From Megachile rotundata (taxonomy: Eukaryota > Arthropoda > Insecta > Hymenoptera > Megachilidae), in NCBI RefSeq assembly GCF_050947335.1, contig NC_134984.1:8041926-8105925 (forward strand): a DNA stretch of 64,000 nucleotides. The letters run 5' to 3'. Positions within the stretch are counted from its first letter, which is position 1, and every line of letters starts with the position of its first letter. Below the pieces are notes generated by a model. That model saw only the letters and a list, made by a program, of their open reading frames with translations. It made no database searches and was not told the DNA's origin. A program made the translations under genes and the position numbers. Shown here in pieces: positions 26,201 to 38,839 of the stretch.

Positions 26201-26729
26201 TTAAGGATTATGCTCCTCATGGGTTAATAAAAAAATGTATTCCATAATAAGTAATAACTTCTATAAAAAAGTCACAAATCAATAAAAATAAAAATATTCT
26301 ACAATTTGTTTTAGAAATACAAATCTCATTTATATTTTGCAAAGACGTATTTTGTGTGGTTTTGGTAGAAATAGCTTCATGTTAACTGTTGGTAGTTCTA
26401 ATGTTAATTATTTTGTACTTTTTATCGAAACGAATTTTTTAAATGTTCTTGCCAACTACAGCTCATTTATCTAATTCATTGATAACTGAATCACGTCAAA
26501 AACTATTATTGTTGTAATTATTTTTGTCGAACAATATCAAAACGGAATGACACCACATCAAGAACATGAAATCGGAAGTTTAACAATTTTATATCAGTAG
26601 GCTTAATGTAGTATTCAATGGTTAATTGCCCTCTGATAATTATCAGATCTTGAATGCAAGGACAGTTAATAGAGGAAGGTGTTTTGGGAATTGTCGACTG
26701 TTATCTCTCCGGTTTGCTTGCTTCTTGAG

Positions 26730-26875
26730 TGCATCGGAAACGAGACTGGGAAACACTAAACGTGAACGAAATAGTAATACAGATTTGCCAGCTATTTCAC
26801 AAATTGTTGAATATGCCAACAGATCTATACATATATATATGGAGACCGAATGTTGGTGCCATAGATTTATAATTG
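26730..26875 (+). CDS. Candidate internal exon of an unrecognised gene
   Basis: A pyrimidine-rich tract (26699-26727) leads to an AG at 26728-26729, and a strong donor G|GTAAGTAAA follows 26875. The 146 bp between are open in one frame (phase 2 in, phase 1 out). The encoded segment includes a KRER basic run and ends in a cysteine-bearing stretch, ECWCHRF. I do not recognise the family. A short basic run followed by a CxC motif is seen in some secreted cystine-knot proteins, but that is speculation. Base composition is richer in GC than the flanks. No partner exon was securely found. Confidence 0.33.
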
Positions 26876-26883
26876 GTAAGTAA

Positions 26884-27355
26884 ATTATGACCCGGTCATT
26901 TGGGTCAGGACGATTTACAGGCGGGCGTCAATGGTCTGCAGAATCGTGCCCCAGGCTCTTGAAGTCAGCATTAAATTTATTATTAAGATTGGGAAGTGGG
27001 TGAGAGAAAAAAAGGAATGACCGGTGACGAGATTTTTTGATGAAGGAAAAATTGACAGAAGAAGAAAAATTCATAGAGAGATCATGTGTAATAGCGTGGG
27101 AAAGCATAGAGTAAAATCGCGTACTCATTAGGGCAGTGTAGTTCTTCCTATTAATTGTGCTAAGACTAGTTCAATAAGTATATTATAAATAAATATATGT
27201 ACACATATAACCTTACATATGAACTTGATTTTCATTAAACTTTCTAGTGTCACATACAGTACATATAGGTCATATATTGTGACTAGGGCTCGTGTGAGTT
27301 CTGCGGGGAGTATAGACTATTTTACACCTGCAACTTGGCTGTGCGTAAAATTGCA
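26884..27355. other. Gene-free stretch
   Basis: A minus frame at 26928-27128 and a plus frame at 27219-27455 show no family features. If 26730-26875 is an exon, this is intron. Confidence 0.35.
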
Positions 27356-27359
27356 CCGA

Positions 27360-27735
27360 TTCAAGAATTTCCAAAACATTTTACAAATTTTTATTATGCA
27401 ATATGAAATTTTCGTCTTTCTTAATTTCCAAATTACGAAATCCCCAAATTTCTAAACTTTTTAATTCGAAATTTTCAATTTTATGAATCACCGAGTTCTC
27501 AAGTTTCTAGATTTACAAATTACGAAATTTTTAAATTCCTAAATTCCTAAATTCCTGAATTCTTAAATCTTCAAATTACAGAACCCCTAAATCTTCAAAT
27601 TTTTCAATTTCCAAACTTTGTAAATTTTCAAACTTTGTTTTTAACTTTGTAAATTACCAAATACTTAAATTTCCAATTTTGAAAATTTTTAAATATTTAA
27701 ATTTTTAGATTTCTATAAGTTATATAATTTTTAAA
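27360..27735. repeat. Low-complexity AATTTCC field 4 (C-rich on plus strand)
   Basis: Degenerate words such as AAATTCCTAAATTCC and TTTCCAAATTACG, same family and orientation as the 22.0- and 24.0-kb fields. A mini tandem of TAAATTCC occurs near 27535. Confidence 0.78.
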
Positions 27736-27739
27736 TGAA

Positions 27740-28470
27740 ATATTTGAAGCCTTACGTTGATATAAGGCTCTTCTCTAATTGTTGCGAATAGATCATGTTA
27801 ATCAAGTTCCGCGGTAATAAACTGGCACACCCTACGTACAACTTCTGTATCTTCAATATATAGAATAAATTGACATCAATCAACTGCATAAATTAACACA
27901 GTCATTCGTGAATATTATAATGAAATAAATCATTAAAAATACAGAAAGTATTTTATGTTTTTATGACCAGATATATGTAAGTTAATCTGCAAGATGAGGT
28001 AACAGTATTATTAATTCGTAATGAATTGTTCATAAAAACAAAATTAATTAATTTATTAACACTAAACTGGTTATAACACACACAACATGAAAGTAAAAAT
28101 AAATAAATAAACGATAAACCATAAGTTATATATCTATTAATTCTTTTTCTCGATAAAAATTAACGTAAGTTTCTAGAAAAGCATTTGAATAAATTTAAAA
28201 ATGAAAGCCTATGAACCTCATGAAACTTGGTTCGGTAGCTTCAGCGTTAATATCAATACTCCCAGAATTTCCATTATAGTAAAAGAATTGTCATCTAAAC
28301 TATCACATCTACTTCTTATAACCTTCTGTATTTCCATCATGATGGTTGATTATTTCGTTCCATAAATTCTAATTTACTTTTTCAGGGTTGACCTAAATCT
28401 AAGAATTCTGGCCTAGTTTTCACTTACAATGTTTGAAAACAACGAAGAAACTAGGTATATCATACTATTA
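27740..28470. other. Gene-free stretch
   Basis: AT-rich and without supported features. A CACACCCTACGTAC word near 27828 is transposon-end-like but unpaired. Confidence 0.35.
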
Positions 28471-28474
28471 AAGG

Positions 28475-28597
28475 AAACCACGATCAGCAAAACTAGTACA
28501 TCATATTTTTCAATAAAACCACAATTGGCAAAACTAGGGCAGCATACTTTTCGATAAAACCACGATCAGTAAAACATCGTAGTTCTTTTCAAGAAAA
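28475..28597. repeat. Three-copy 41-bp tandem repeat
   Basis: Units beginning AAACCACRATYRG start at 28475, 28516 and 28557, an exact 41-bp spacing, with moderate divergence between copies. Confidence 0.75.
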
Positions 28598-28875
28598 TAC
28601 GAAGCAACCCAACGTTCATAGATCTAATGGATATAATATTAATCCGATTTATTTAAATGTCAACAAGTACACAAAAGGACAGACATTAAACTTTAAAAAT
28701 GACAACTGGGTCAGACTTTTCTAGATTTAGGTCAGCCCTGAAGAGGTAAACTGCAACGTTTACGAAACATCGAGAAACTAAAACAATGACATGATGGAAA
28801 CTTATGGTAAAAGGTCGTAGCAAGTGATCCGAATCATTACGGACATCACAAATACAATATAACATATAACATATA

Positions 28876-29108
28876 CAGTCAGTGTAAAAAGTATTCGTAC
28901 AGTAATTAATTTCAACAAAAATGTTGTGAAACGTCATTTATTAACAAAATTTTAACAAATAAAAAATACATACATATTCTTAGATGTCTATGTATTCTAT
29001 ATAAGAACGTGTATGTATTTTTTATTTGTTCAAATTTTGTTAATAAATGACGTTTCACAACATTTTTGTTGAAATTAATTACTGTACGAATACTTTTTAC
29101 ACTGACTG
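28876..29108. mobile_element. Tc1/mariner-type hairpin MITE, 233 bp
   Basis: The ends read CAGTCAGTGTAAAAAGTATT inwards from both sides, flanked by TA (28874-28875 and 29109-29110). The arms match over about 105 bp with only a few differences, leaving a loop of roughly 20 bp. TA duplication and CAGTSAGTG-like termini fit the Tc1/mariner superfamily. It has no transposase. High arm identity makes a transcript across it a good double-stranded RNA former. The minus frame 28912-29196 is an artefact of the arms. Confidence 0.9.
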
Positions 29109-29196
29109 TACATACAATATAACATATTTCCGTAGTTGATAAAGATAGCGTAAGTCGAAATTCGAAAAGAATTAAGCTTTTGACAACTTTTGACAA

Positions 29197-30290
29197 TTGT
29201 TAAAGAATTAAATATTTTGAATATTTGATATTATATCGGTTTTAATATATGATGAAAGAATTTTTGGCAAACGTAAATTAAATCAATAATGCAGTTGATT
29301 ATTATGTGTATATGTCACTGAACGTAATTCGAGTCATGTTTAATCTGACAACGGTATGAGTCGGTTGCATTCTGATACTTGTATCATTTGCATAAACAGA
29401 AGTAAACAATTTTTTTATTGTATCGTTAAACAGGGATTCAGATAAGCAAATTTTATGTTATTTGTTTTATATGCTTTTATTTCTTTTCATTAAATGGTAA
29501 AATTACTTATATGGACACTCTGAATATACAAATTTCTGTATTCGAAAATATTCTCCAATTTCTGATATACATTTTTTTTAAATAGAATATTACTGCAAAT
29601 TTTATTTGAATCTCGTAGCAAGCTTTTAGTTCAGCTTGACCGCTTTAGTGTAATCAACTCAAACGTAAAAGGTTAAGTATCACGGAACAAAGATATATGA
29701 CTTACTCCACTTTCACAATCACCGGTACATTTATCTCGGTGCTACGATTATATTTCTAAAAACTAATATGAGGTAATTTACTTATTAATGACCACGTGCT
29801 CATTGGTGACCTATTTCTCATTTTTATTAAAAACGATAAATAATTATTTTATTTTCCGTTTCACTTTTCTAAACATAAAAAGTTTCAATAAAATTGTAAT
29901 CCAAATTCAAAGTGGCACCGTTTTGCACATTTTCACTGTTTTCCTTTCGTTCCAGTTACCACCATAATCATACTAATAAAAACTCCTTTCGATTTCTCAT
30001 TTCAGATAGAACGATCGTGCCAGCCAGTAGCACACTTTTCTTAAAAGAAACCTTGTACACATAATTCACTGTTAATTATTTTCACTTGAAAACAATTGCA
30101 GACATTCGCAAAATGTAAATAAATATGTGTGCAAAATATGAATATTGAGGAATTTATATCTTGCTCGTAAATTCCTAAAAACAGCAAGGAAATGAGATTG
30201 TAGACTAGAATATCCCCTTAAGGCAACGAGAAATATTTCTGTATTTGCCTTACTCAGCTCGGTGCAGAAATCTTCATCTTATATCATAGA
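29197..30290. other. Gene-free AT-rich stretch
   Basis: No gene, tandem repeat or paired termini were found. Confidence 0.4.
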
Positions 30291-30319
30291 TTTCACAACA
30301 ATAAAAGCATCGCGATTCC

Positions 30320-30870
30320 AGAGCTCGGGCAATTGTTAAAAAATTTTTTGCATGAAAGCAGAGATCGTAGCACGCGGTTGTGGACCGCGAATGAAAATTC
30401 AAACCCGGCGGAACCGGGCGGGCGTTCGCTCGAGCGTATTCTTGGCTGTCGGTACGCTATTTCAACGCAGACGGTTATTAAGCCGGTATATAGCAGGCAA
30501 AGGTACGTATACACAATAAACCGAGCAACTGAGCGTGACACGAAACGGCGCGAGGAAGCGCAAACATCCTATTTACGCTCGCAACGGATGCGTAAATACG
30601 TATGCACAGATAGAGGAAGAAAGTGGACGTCGAACGGTGGAAAAAGAGAAACGATAACGGCTATAGCACGCCTCGCGATATGCTGGATAAAGTAATTAAT
30701 GATCGAACGACGTCGGAAGTAATTAGTCACGTATCCTATTCGCGACATAATTAAACTCTGACCAGGCCGATCCCGTGGCGCAAATTAATTTACGAGCGAT
30801 CATGATCGATTGGACGCGTTACTGTCGCGTAAATTCGCAACTCCAGAAATCGTGGCACTTTGCAACGATT
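30320..30870. other. CpG-rich island with a TATA-like and donor-like pair
   Basis: This is one of the most CpG-dense intervals outside the retrotransposon. A plus frame of 120 codons (30333-30695, non-ATG start) is arginine-rich and domain-free, and a minus frame overlaps it, so both are probably chance. GGTATATAGC near 30484 is TATA-like, and AAAG|GTACGTAT about 15 bp later resembles a donor, too close for a TATA and first exon on the same transcript. I interpret the block as possible promoter or enhancer DNA of a gene whose coding exons are not recognised. Confidence 0.35.
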
Positions 30871-31079
30871 TTCTTTTTTTTTTCGATAGCTTTAAAAACG
30901 TAGGTCAAATTACCGTCATGCATTTTGACCGGATTTTTTTGAATTAGTTTGTTGCGCCATGTGCGTAAGATGGAGAGTAAAAACGAGCGGTTGCAACCTG
31001 ATGACCTTGAAAGAGGAATAAAATGTCGACGTAAAGGACCATTATACTTTACTTGTCGACTGTAGAACTGAACAGTGTT

Positions 31080-31420
31080 TATATTAATTGTGGTGTTTGG
31101 TATTTATTATGTATGTAGTGTTTAATACTTATTACTTAAAAAGAGTAAATACTACATACTGGTTACTTATTCCTGACTAGAAAATAATATAGTAATCACA
31201 ATATTGTATGTTGTAGGTTATATTTATTTTATATGGTTATTTAGTACCATATTTAATATTAAATATTGGTTATATAATAAATGTTTGTTTGTTATATAGG
31301 AAGTACTAAATATTGGTTATTTCATTAAAGACCACAGTACTGTACATAACATATTATATTTGTTGTACGAAGTAAATACTAAATAACCAATATTTAATCA
31401 ATATTTATATCTATTTAATT
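31080..31420. repeat. Degenerate AATACTAAATATTGGTTATTT repeats in both orientations
   Basis: TAAATATTGGTTAT-type words recur at about 31259, 31304 and 31308-31322, with the reverse complement ATAACCAATATTTAA near 31383. Tracts of AGTAAATACTA are mixed in. The copies are diverged and no element ends could be set. Confidence 0.5.
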
Positions 31421-33335
31421 AGTCTTTCTTTTACTGATGTATAGAATAAATACAACGTATTATATATAATATTGCGATCTCTATATAGTTTTTTAACTAC
31501 AAACTACCTGTCTATATTATGTCTTGGAGAAATGATATTTGACATTTTAGTCACTGGTATTTTAAAACTAAACGTACGAGCGTATAATGCACATTAGCTT
31601 CGAAATTGAAAATAAAGTAGAAAAATAACTAAAGAAGGGAATAAATAAATATACACGTTAATCTCGATTCTAAGAATAGCACCTGAACAAATTTTGTAAT
31701 TTAGACGGAGAAATTGGTGAATCGTTTATTTGGTCAGTTTGGTAATTTTAGTATTTTTAATGGACATTAAAAATAAATAAATGTTGCACCTTGTATTATT
31801 CTTATCTTTCTTAAATCTCTAGTAACCGATATTACAGAAAATAAAAATTAATTGATAATCTATCTCTATTATATCTTTGTGAATTTTTACTAATTATATC
31901 GTAGTTATGTTTTTTTGTCGTAGCCTGTTTTTTTAAATGTATTTTATTTCAAAGATGTCTTTTAAAATTATTTGTCTTGTTATGTGGACATCAAACTAAT
32001 TAAAAAAGGTTTCGTTAAATGCATAAGAGCGTAACGAAAAAACAGGTTGGCAATTTTTATTTATTCATCAATTATTAAAGATTGTACAGAAACAGTTACT
32101 TGTTAAAAAATTATTCACGAATCACAACAGGGTGCTGCATTACGCCTAATAAGTTATTACAATAAGTCTAATAAGTATAGTAAGTACTGTACACTACGGA
32201 AATAATAAATTCTAAATACTACAAAAATGATAAATATTAAATACTATATGTATACATAATAAGACTTATCAGTTGCACAGTCAAACTTTCAGAGCACACA
32301 GTGCGGACAGCGTTTGATATTTTTCAAGGTCATTGGTCCGACTGCTCGTTTCTACTTTTTTTATCTTTATATACACGTCACGCCAAAGCAATTAAAAGAA
32401 GTCTGGTCAAGATTCATAATGAGTCATATAGCACAGGATTAAATTTTTAAACTCTTGCTAGACGATACTAACTTACTCTCGCACTATAAATTATAGTCTA
32501 ACAAAATAAATCGCACTCGAAAAATATTCAAATTTTAATTCAAACTTAATACTATTACACAATATGTATTTTTGTATCTCGCGTATTCTTGATACACAAA
32601 TGATGAGTAGCAAATTTTAGTGAATTAATCGTTAGAAAAACCCATTTTGGAGAAATTTTCTGATGATCTGTTTAATTTTGGGCTGTAAAAGAAAAATTGA
32701 TCTTGGAGAAATCTACATAGTTATTATATTTCGATTTTTCTTCTTTTTAATCCTATTCCATGACACGCAAGATTTCTTATACGTTATAATTTCAATTGAA
32801 TTTATAATCTTTTTTCAGTTTAATAATTTGTTGTCTTCTATCTGTTTGCCAACTGATTAACTAGTGTATGATTTTTGAAGGAAGATGCATATTTCCATTG
32901 TTAGAGAGTGAAACAATGAAAATATGTATTTACCAAGATGTGAAACTGACGAGCTTCAATATTCTTCACCGACTTACGTGGCCTTCTTATAATCATTATA
33001 ATTTTAAAATAGTATGGTTTATTTATCGTGTAATGGTTACTTGATTAATGTTACAATATTCATTTTTCCAACCTGTAATTTGCATGAACTGTTAATTTAT
33101 CAGAAGTGTGTGTTGATAAGATGTCAGCAGAATTTCTTGTAAATTTACGTAAGAACCTAAAATACAATTTTCTTTTTTGCAATTAAATTTTAGAATTTTT
33201 ATTAGACGTTACTCAAGTTTGAAATATAGCTAAGTATTTTTTGAATAATTTTGTAGATATGAGAAACAAGAAAATTGGACGCTGGACTTAAATTAATTGT
33301 AATATAATATCATGTCTTTTCTTCTCTTTTTTAAA
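31421..33335. other. Gene-free AT-rich stretch
   Basis: No supported gene. The 65-codon plus frame at 32663-32860 is hydrophobic by composition (phenylalanine and isoleucine codons are AT-rich) and lacks splice or family support. Confidence 0.4.
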
Positions 33336-33339
33336 TAAA

Positions 33340-33430
33340 AAAGATAACGTTATTATTATTATATGAACTAACAAATTATTTAGTTCATATAATATGTTAT
33401 TATTATATGAACTAAAAAAATGTTATTATA
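33340..33430. repeat. Short inverted repeat around TTATTATTATATGAACTAA
   Basis: ATTATATGAACTAA is followed by its complement TTAGTTCATATAAT and then by another direct copy, all within 90 bp. It could form a small stem-loop. It is probably slippage-derived. Confidence 0.6.
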
Positions 33431-34011
33431 TCATAACATGCAATCTGTTTTTGTGCGTTGTATAATGTTTTTGTAGTAATTATGGAAAATCAATATGGTG
33501 ACAAATGAGATAAAAATATAACATTCACCACCGAATACATCTTCATTGTACCGTTAATATACTATTTTCTTAGTGACTGCAGAAAATAAATTTAGTATAA
33601 GCAGCAGAAAATTTTGCGATATTGATAGTATTAACAATTAATCATTTCTATAGGAATACGATGGATAAATTAGTAGCGTTAAATTTATATTGATATTACT
33701 GGATATTATTTAAATGAACATATTATATTTCACTTGTAGCTTTACCGTGAAATTCATTTATTCAAATCTACCGTTTAATCTTCTGCGATTTTGTACTTTG
33801 TACAGTAAATTGCAATTATCAATGCTAATTTAAGCTACATACATAGCAAAAACATTATTTTCGTTCCTGACGGAATAACGTCAATATTATTAATCGAATC
33901 CAAACGTATTTTAGCGTAATACTTAATATATATTATTATAACTCATTTTATTAAACTTAGTCTGTAAATTTTCATATAATAGTTACATTCTAGTTAATCA
34001 CTTTTTCAGTA

Positions 34012-34143
34012 TAATCTTCAAATAAACATTTTTACTATTTTATATAAATTTCAAATAAACATTCCTATTTTATACAATCTTGAAATAAACATTATTATTA
34101 TTTTATACAATCTTCAAATAAACATTGCTATTATTTTATATAA
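34012..34143. repeat. Four-copy minisatellite, unit 30-33 bp
   Basis: TCAAATAAACATT-type units begin at 34018, 34051, 34081 and 34114. Each is followed by a TTATTTTATA block. Spacing of 33, 30 and 33 bp indicates small internal indels. Confidence 0.8.
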
Positions 34144-35193
34144 GGTGCACTTAAACAGTTAAATAAAATAAAATAAAAATATTCACATGTAAGTTTTTAA
34201 ATCTCCTTATTTTATTTGTAGAAGTCTAAAATACTCATCTTGCAATGAACACTATTTCAGAAGTTGCCATTAATAGATAATTAATTTACCGAATAACAAA
34301 ACGTATAGAAACCTTTCGTCTCTGGATTTTTATTTCTATGACCTACTTTGATAAGTATTTCCTATGAACGTTTGATAAGTATTATAATTAGCACCTGTTA
34401 AATATTTATTATTGCACAACGGCGCAGATAACTTTGATGATTCAAAATCTTATACAATGTTTGTAACGGAAATGGGTTAACTTTATCGGATTCGATAATG
34501 CTAATGTTTATTCTCTGATTTCTTTTGTTAAAAGTCGAAGTAAAAATACGACTGAACGAAGGCACATACTTCTGTCTGTTTTAACATCGTTAGTATTGAT
34601 TCACAGACTAACGATAACTGAACTTCTTCTACCTACGTCTGTGTTCTCAAAGTCTGCAGTTCTTTTCTCGAATTATCTTATGTTTGCGAGACGAGAATAG
34701 AAAAAGTTATGCTCGTTTTTCAGAAATTGAATCATCATTTCGTTTCATCGAACATGCACATCGTACAATGAAATTTGTACCCCTCATGAATTTTATTATG
34801 AAAGACAAAAAATATATTCTATAAAGTATTTGAGATTTTGAACACTTTCCCAGGAATGAAATTCCTGGCTGATTCCTGGGAAAGTGCTCATGAAGTACCT
34901 ACTGAGAAACATTGCTACTTGCGTACAAGTTGCAATTGCGATTCATTCCACAGGATATCATCAGTTTATTCGTTTAATTCTAAACTGGGGTTCGTAAAGT
35001 GCTGCAAATATTAATACGTAGCTACAGAATGTACTGCGCATGTAAGTACAGGATGTTCTAACATTGTACAGACGAAATAATACATTACAGTTCCTAACCA
35101 TTTCACTTTTATGGTTATAACACTGACATATATGGAAAATTGTCTTAGATCATGTAAAATTATTACTAAATACATTGATAATGATACATATAG

Positions 35194-35469
35194 CAATTTG
35201 TTACTGTTGTCATAATAAATTGTATGCGTGATGAGCGATTAAGGGCCGTGCAAGCTCGAGTATCGAAAGCACGTCAGATTTTGAATGCCATAGAAAATGT
35301 CTGTCTACTCAAAAGACTAGTTTACAACTCTCCAACCATATTATCTGAGTTGAAAAGAATTACAGATATTTGGGAGAATAATGAAGATATAAACCATATG
35401 ATCAATGTATACAGAGCATGCCAAATACAAGCTGTGACCAAAGCAAAGGGTGGAATTGCAAGATATTAA
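35194..35469 (+). pseudogene. Open frame of an unrecognised protein, possible exon or gene relic
   Basis: The frame is open from about 35194, has an ATG at 35224, and ends at 35469. The 81-residue peptide reads like a real soluble helical protein (VQARVSKARQILNAIENV near its start, WENNEDINHMINVYRACQ later) rather than AT-driven nonsense. No family was recognised. No convincing promoter or acceptor was seen. A Tc1/mariner-type MITE begins only 10 bp after the stop. It may be a fragment of a dispersed gene, a retro-pseudogene piece or a terminal exon. Confidence 0.35.
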
Positions 35470-35478
35470 CATGTGTTA

Positions 35479-35965
35479 AGGTGAAGTGGGGTAAGTTCAT
35501 AAACGGGGCAAGTGCATATACAGGCTATTTTTATTACAATATGAGCGAAATTTTGCCATTTAGTACGTTTGTTTCACTATATCCCCTTTTATATTTCAGT
35601 TAAGAGTATCTGTTTGCAGTATAGAGTACTTGCATAATGCAGTAAAAAGCACTTTATAGCAGATTTGTTAATAATTCTCCTCTTGCCCCATTGCACATGA
35701 AATAAAGTTTCAAAGTATTTAACTTCAAGTTATGCTCTTACCCCATTTTTGGGGAAAGTGCAGATTAGTTGACATTTTAAACAATTTCCTATCAAAATCA
35801 AAAAGTACAAGGAAAATTAAGGTCCTAGTTAATATTAATTACATAGTAGTAATTGTGTAAAGTGTTCGATATCAATAGTGTTAAGTATTTACATAGCAGA
35901 CTGAAAATACTTACGTTTAAATACCAACTTTACAAAAACCAGTCTGCACTTTTCCCACTTCACCT
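35479..35965 (+). mobile_element. Tc1/mariner-type MITE, copy A, 487 bp
   Basis: TA flanks both ends (35477-35478, 35966-35967). The left end AGGTGAAGTGGGGTAAG and the reverse complement of the right end, AGGTGAAGTGGGAAAAG, match except for two bases. The interior is non-coding but contains several GGGGYAAGTGC-like words. The copy at 62035-62535 is the same family over its whole length in the opposite orientation, which confirms both boundaries. Confidence 0.9.
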
Positions 35966-35969
35966 TAAT

Positions 35970-38835
35970 AATAATATGTACAGAAGTGTATAATGTTAGT
36001 TAATAAGTAGCTAATAAATTATATCGTTACAATTTGAACAGGCGTTTTAGTTTTACGGAAAATGTAAAAAATGCTGAAAATTTGTAGTGTTCCGAATAGG
36101 ATGGCCAGGGACTGTATACTTCCTATACTGACACTATAAAAATATATTTAAATATTTAGTCCTACTCTTTTATATTCGAAAATATTTCTTTAAAAATTAA
36201 TTCTCATATTTCAATATAAATTTAGTTTAACTTAGTTTATTGGTTTTCTTTATTACAAAGATGGCACTTGAGTTACAAAGAATCTCATTTTTCCTAAGAA
36301 CTAATATCATCATCACAAGTGATATGAATTATCAATGTTATATATTGTCCAAATAATTTATCTATAAATTTAGTAAACATTCATACACAACGATAGCAAA
36401 GCTAAAGATTATAACTTAACCAAACTGTGAGTTATTTATACTCGAAGAGTATCAGGCTTTTTCTTTGAGATCAGTTATCACACTCTTAACACGTTACCCA
36501 CTACGTTACAGTTGATCGTCGCCTTAAATTTTGTATAACCGTAAAATTAGCAAACAGAATGGGAACACAAACTTCGGATAGCGTTAAGTAGTATGATATT
36601 AATGATACAAGTAAGTTAACTGGAAGCCCGACGGTGAAAATTAAATATTCGAATCCTTAATAATTAAAGGTCCGCTATGGCTTACTATATATGTATATCC
36701 ATTTGTCTTTTGACACAGTCATCACGTTAAATAATAATTAGGTGCGAATGAGAAGCACCGTTATCCTTTTATTAAATCACTATATCTATAAACTTATAAA
36801 GTCTTAGTGAGCAGAAGTTCGTTTTTCTTGATGACACTGCGTTGCAATAATTCTTGCAATAAAAGGAATTTACTATTAGATAGCAGTAAAAAGTTTTTAA
36901 TGTGACTGCCGTGATTTACAAAGTATTATAGGATCCAAAAATCAGGAAATACATATGTACAATTTAGTAGTTGAACATTAAAACTTAATATTAAATTCAG
37001 TTTAATAGTTGAAATTTAAATTTAAATTATTAAATTTAGTATTAACTACTCAAAAATATTAAACTCAACATTTAATATCACATACACATTTAATAAATAT
37101 TATATTCAATAAATAACAGATTTAAATTTAAATAAATAAATATGTAATAAATATTATATTGAATATTAAATTAAATAAAGATTTAACAAATATTAAAAAT
37201 AATAAAAGAAAAATAATTGTTCTTTTCCTTAAAACTATCTAAATATTTATCATTCTCTATCAACTTCAATGAAGAAGTTTATTACGGTGTCTTATAATAA
37301 ATATCGATTTATCACTTTATAATTTAAATATTCAAGGATAATGTTGTTTGTACTACCTAACGATTTTTTCTTGAAATAGAAACTTTTTGATTCAACATGC
37401 AATATACATACATAAATTTTGTTATTCTAAATTTGAGAATATCAAGGCGTGTGTTGATGATTTTTCAGAAACGTTTTGAGTGGCTGTTAGATTTTAGAAA
37501 AGAATGTTTCACATTTGCGAGTAAGAGTGAGTAAAACATAATAAATTTTGAATGAAAGTATAAATTTAATCGCAATCATTCTAAACTTTATATACATTTT
37601 GTAAATTTCATACAAAGTTTGATTAGAAGAAATATTTACATAATTTACTATCAGAAGAAGCTCAAGTACGAGGTTAATTAACTATTAATTGCTTCATCGT
37701 GGTAAGAAAATTCTCAATTATGTACCATCTTATTTAATCCATTATTTGGTGCGATAAAAAGAGCCGAAAATGAAAAAACTATTTATAATATGCATCACAA
37801 TATATTACTAAATTTAATAACAGTGAAAATCCTCAATTCCAGACATGTCACATTTTCTGTTAATTATACACCAGACTCCTTTTATACCCAATTAATTGTA
37901 ATGACCCAAATTGATAATAACATTGCAATTTAACATAATTAACCTCAATCAGTTACAGTTATTAACTTATAACTTGCATAAACGTTATTAATTATCAAAA
38001 GGAAACCATAAATGAATTATTGAACGGGATCCAAATTTAATTTGTAATGTTAAATTGCAACATAACATGTAGTTTTGCTAAAAGATACCAAGTATATCTT
38101 TAACTTCTTTTAATGGGAAAGGGTGCATATGTTATTTCCTCAATTAAAAATAATAGAGTATACTTAATCAATGTAGTGAAATGTAATTACTAATATAATT
38201 AAATGTAATACATATCATCTTATTGCTCTGATTTTATTGTCATACATATCTGATGAGTAGAATACAAAACTACTTGTAACAAAAATTTTTTAAAATAAAA
38301 TTAAAATAAAAGTCTACTAATATATTGCAATAGTATGAGATTAAATTAACAGTATTTATTTAATTGATTTATTCTTGTAATATTTATTAAATTATATTTA
38401 TTTCGTAATCCGTAATACTTATTGTCGATGAAAGTACTATAAATAAATTTAAATTATCCAAGTAAATAAAGTTAAACTTAATCTATTGATGACATGTCAA
38501 GATATAAAATTAACTTCTATTTCAAACAAAGAATTTCCAGCATTTTCTTTCTCATTTTTAGTCATGAATTTAATTGTTCAATTTTAAAATACTACACTGC
38601 ACATTAATTATGTTGTAGAATCATCGGACACCTGTATGCAGTCCAAGAAACAACTCGAGCCAACTTCTGATCACACGTAGGAAATAAGTCTTTCAGTCAC
38701 TTCCGGTCACAGTGAGTCATTGAAAGAACATACAATACGCCTTGCTACCAACATTTAGAAGTTTTCAGTTGAATACAATACGACACGGTCTATAAATTAC
38801 TCTGAATGCATGTAACCAGATGAATCGTTAAATAA
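35970..38835. other. Gene-free AT-rich stretch
   Basis: No gene is supported. The 36960-37210 part is dominated by TTTAAAT and TAAATA words. If the exon candidates on either side belong to genes, this is intron or intergenic DNA. Confidence 0.45.
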
Positions 38836-38839
38836 ATTA

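Noticed and set aside
9841..27840. Scattered ACACCCTRY words (about 9842, 10743, 18942, 25840 RC, 27828)
   Set aside because: They look like ends of insect DNA transposons, but none could be paired with a partner and target duplication.
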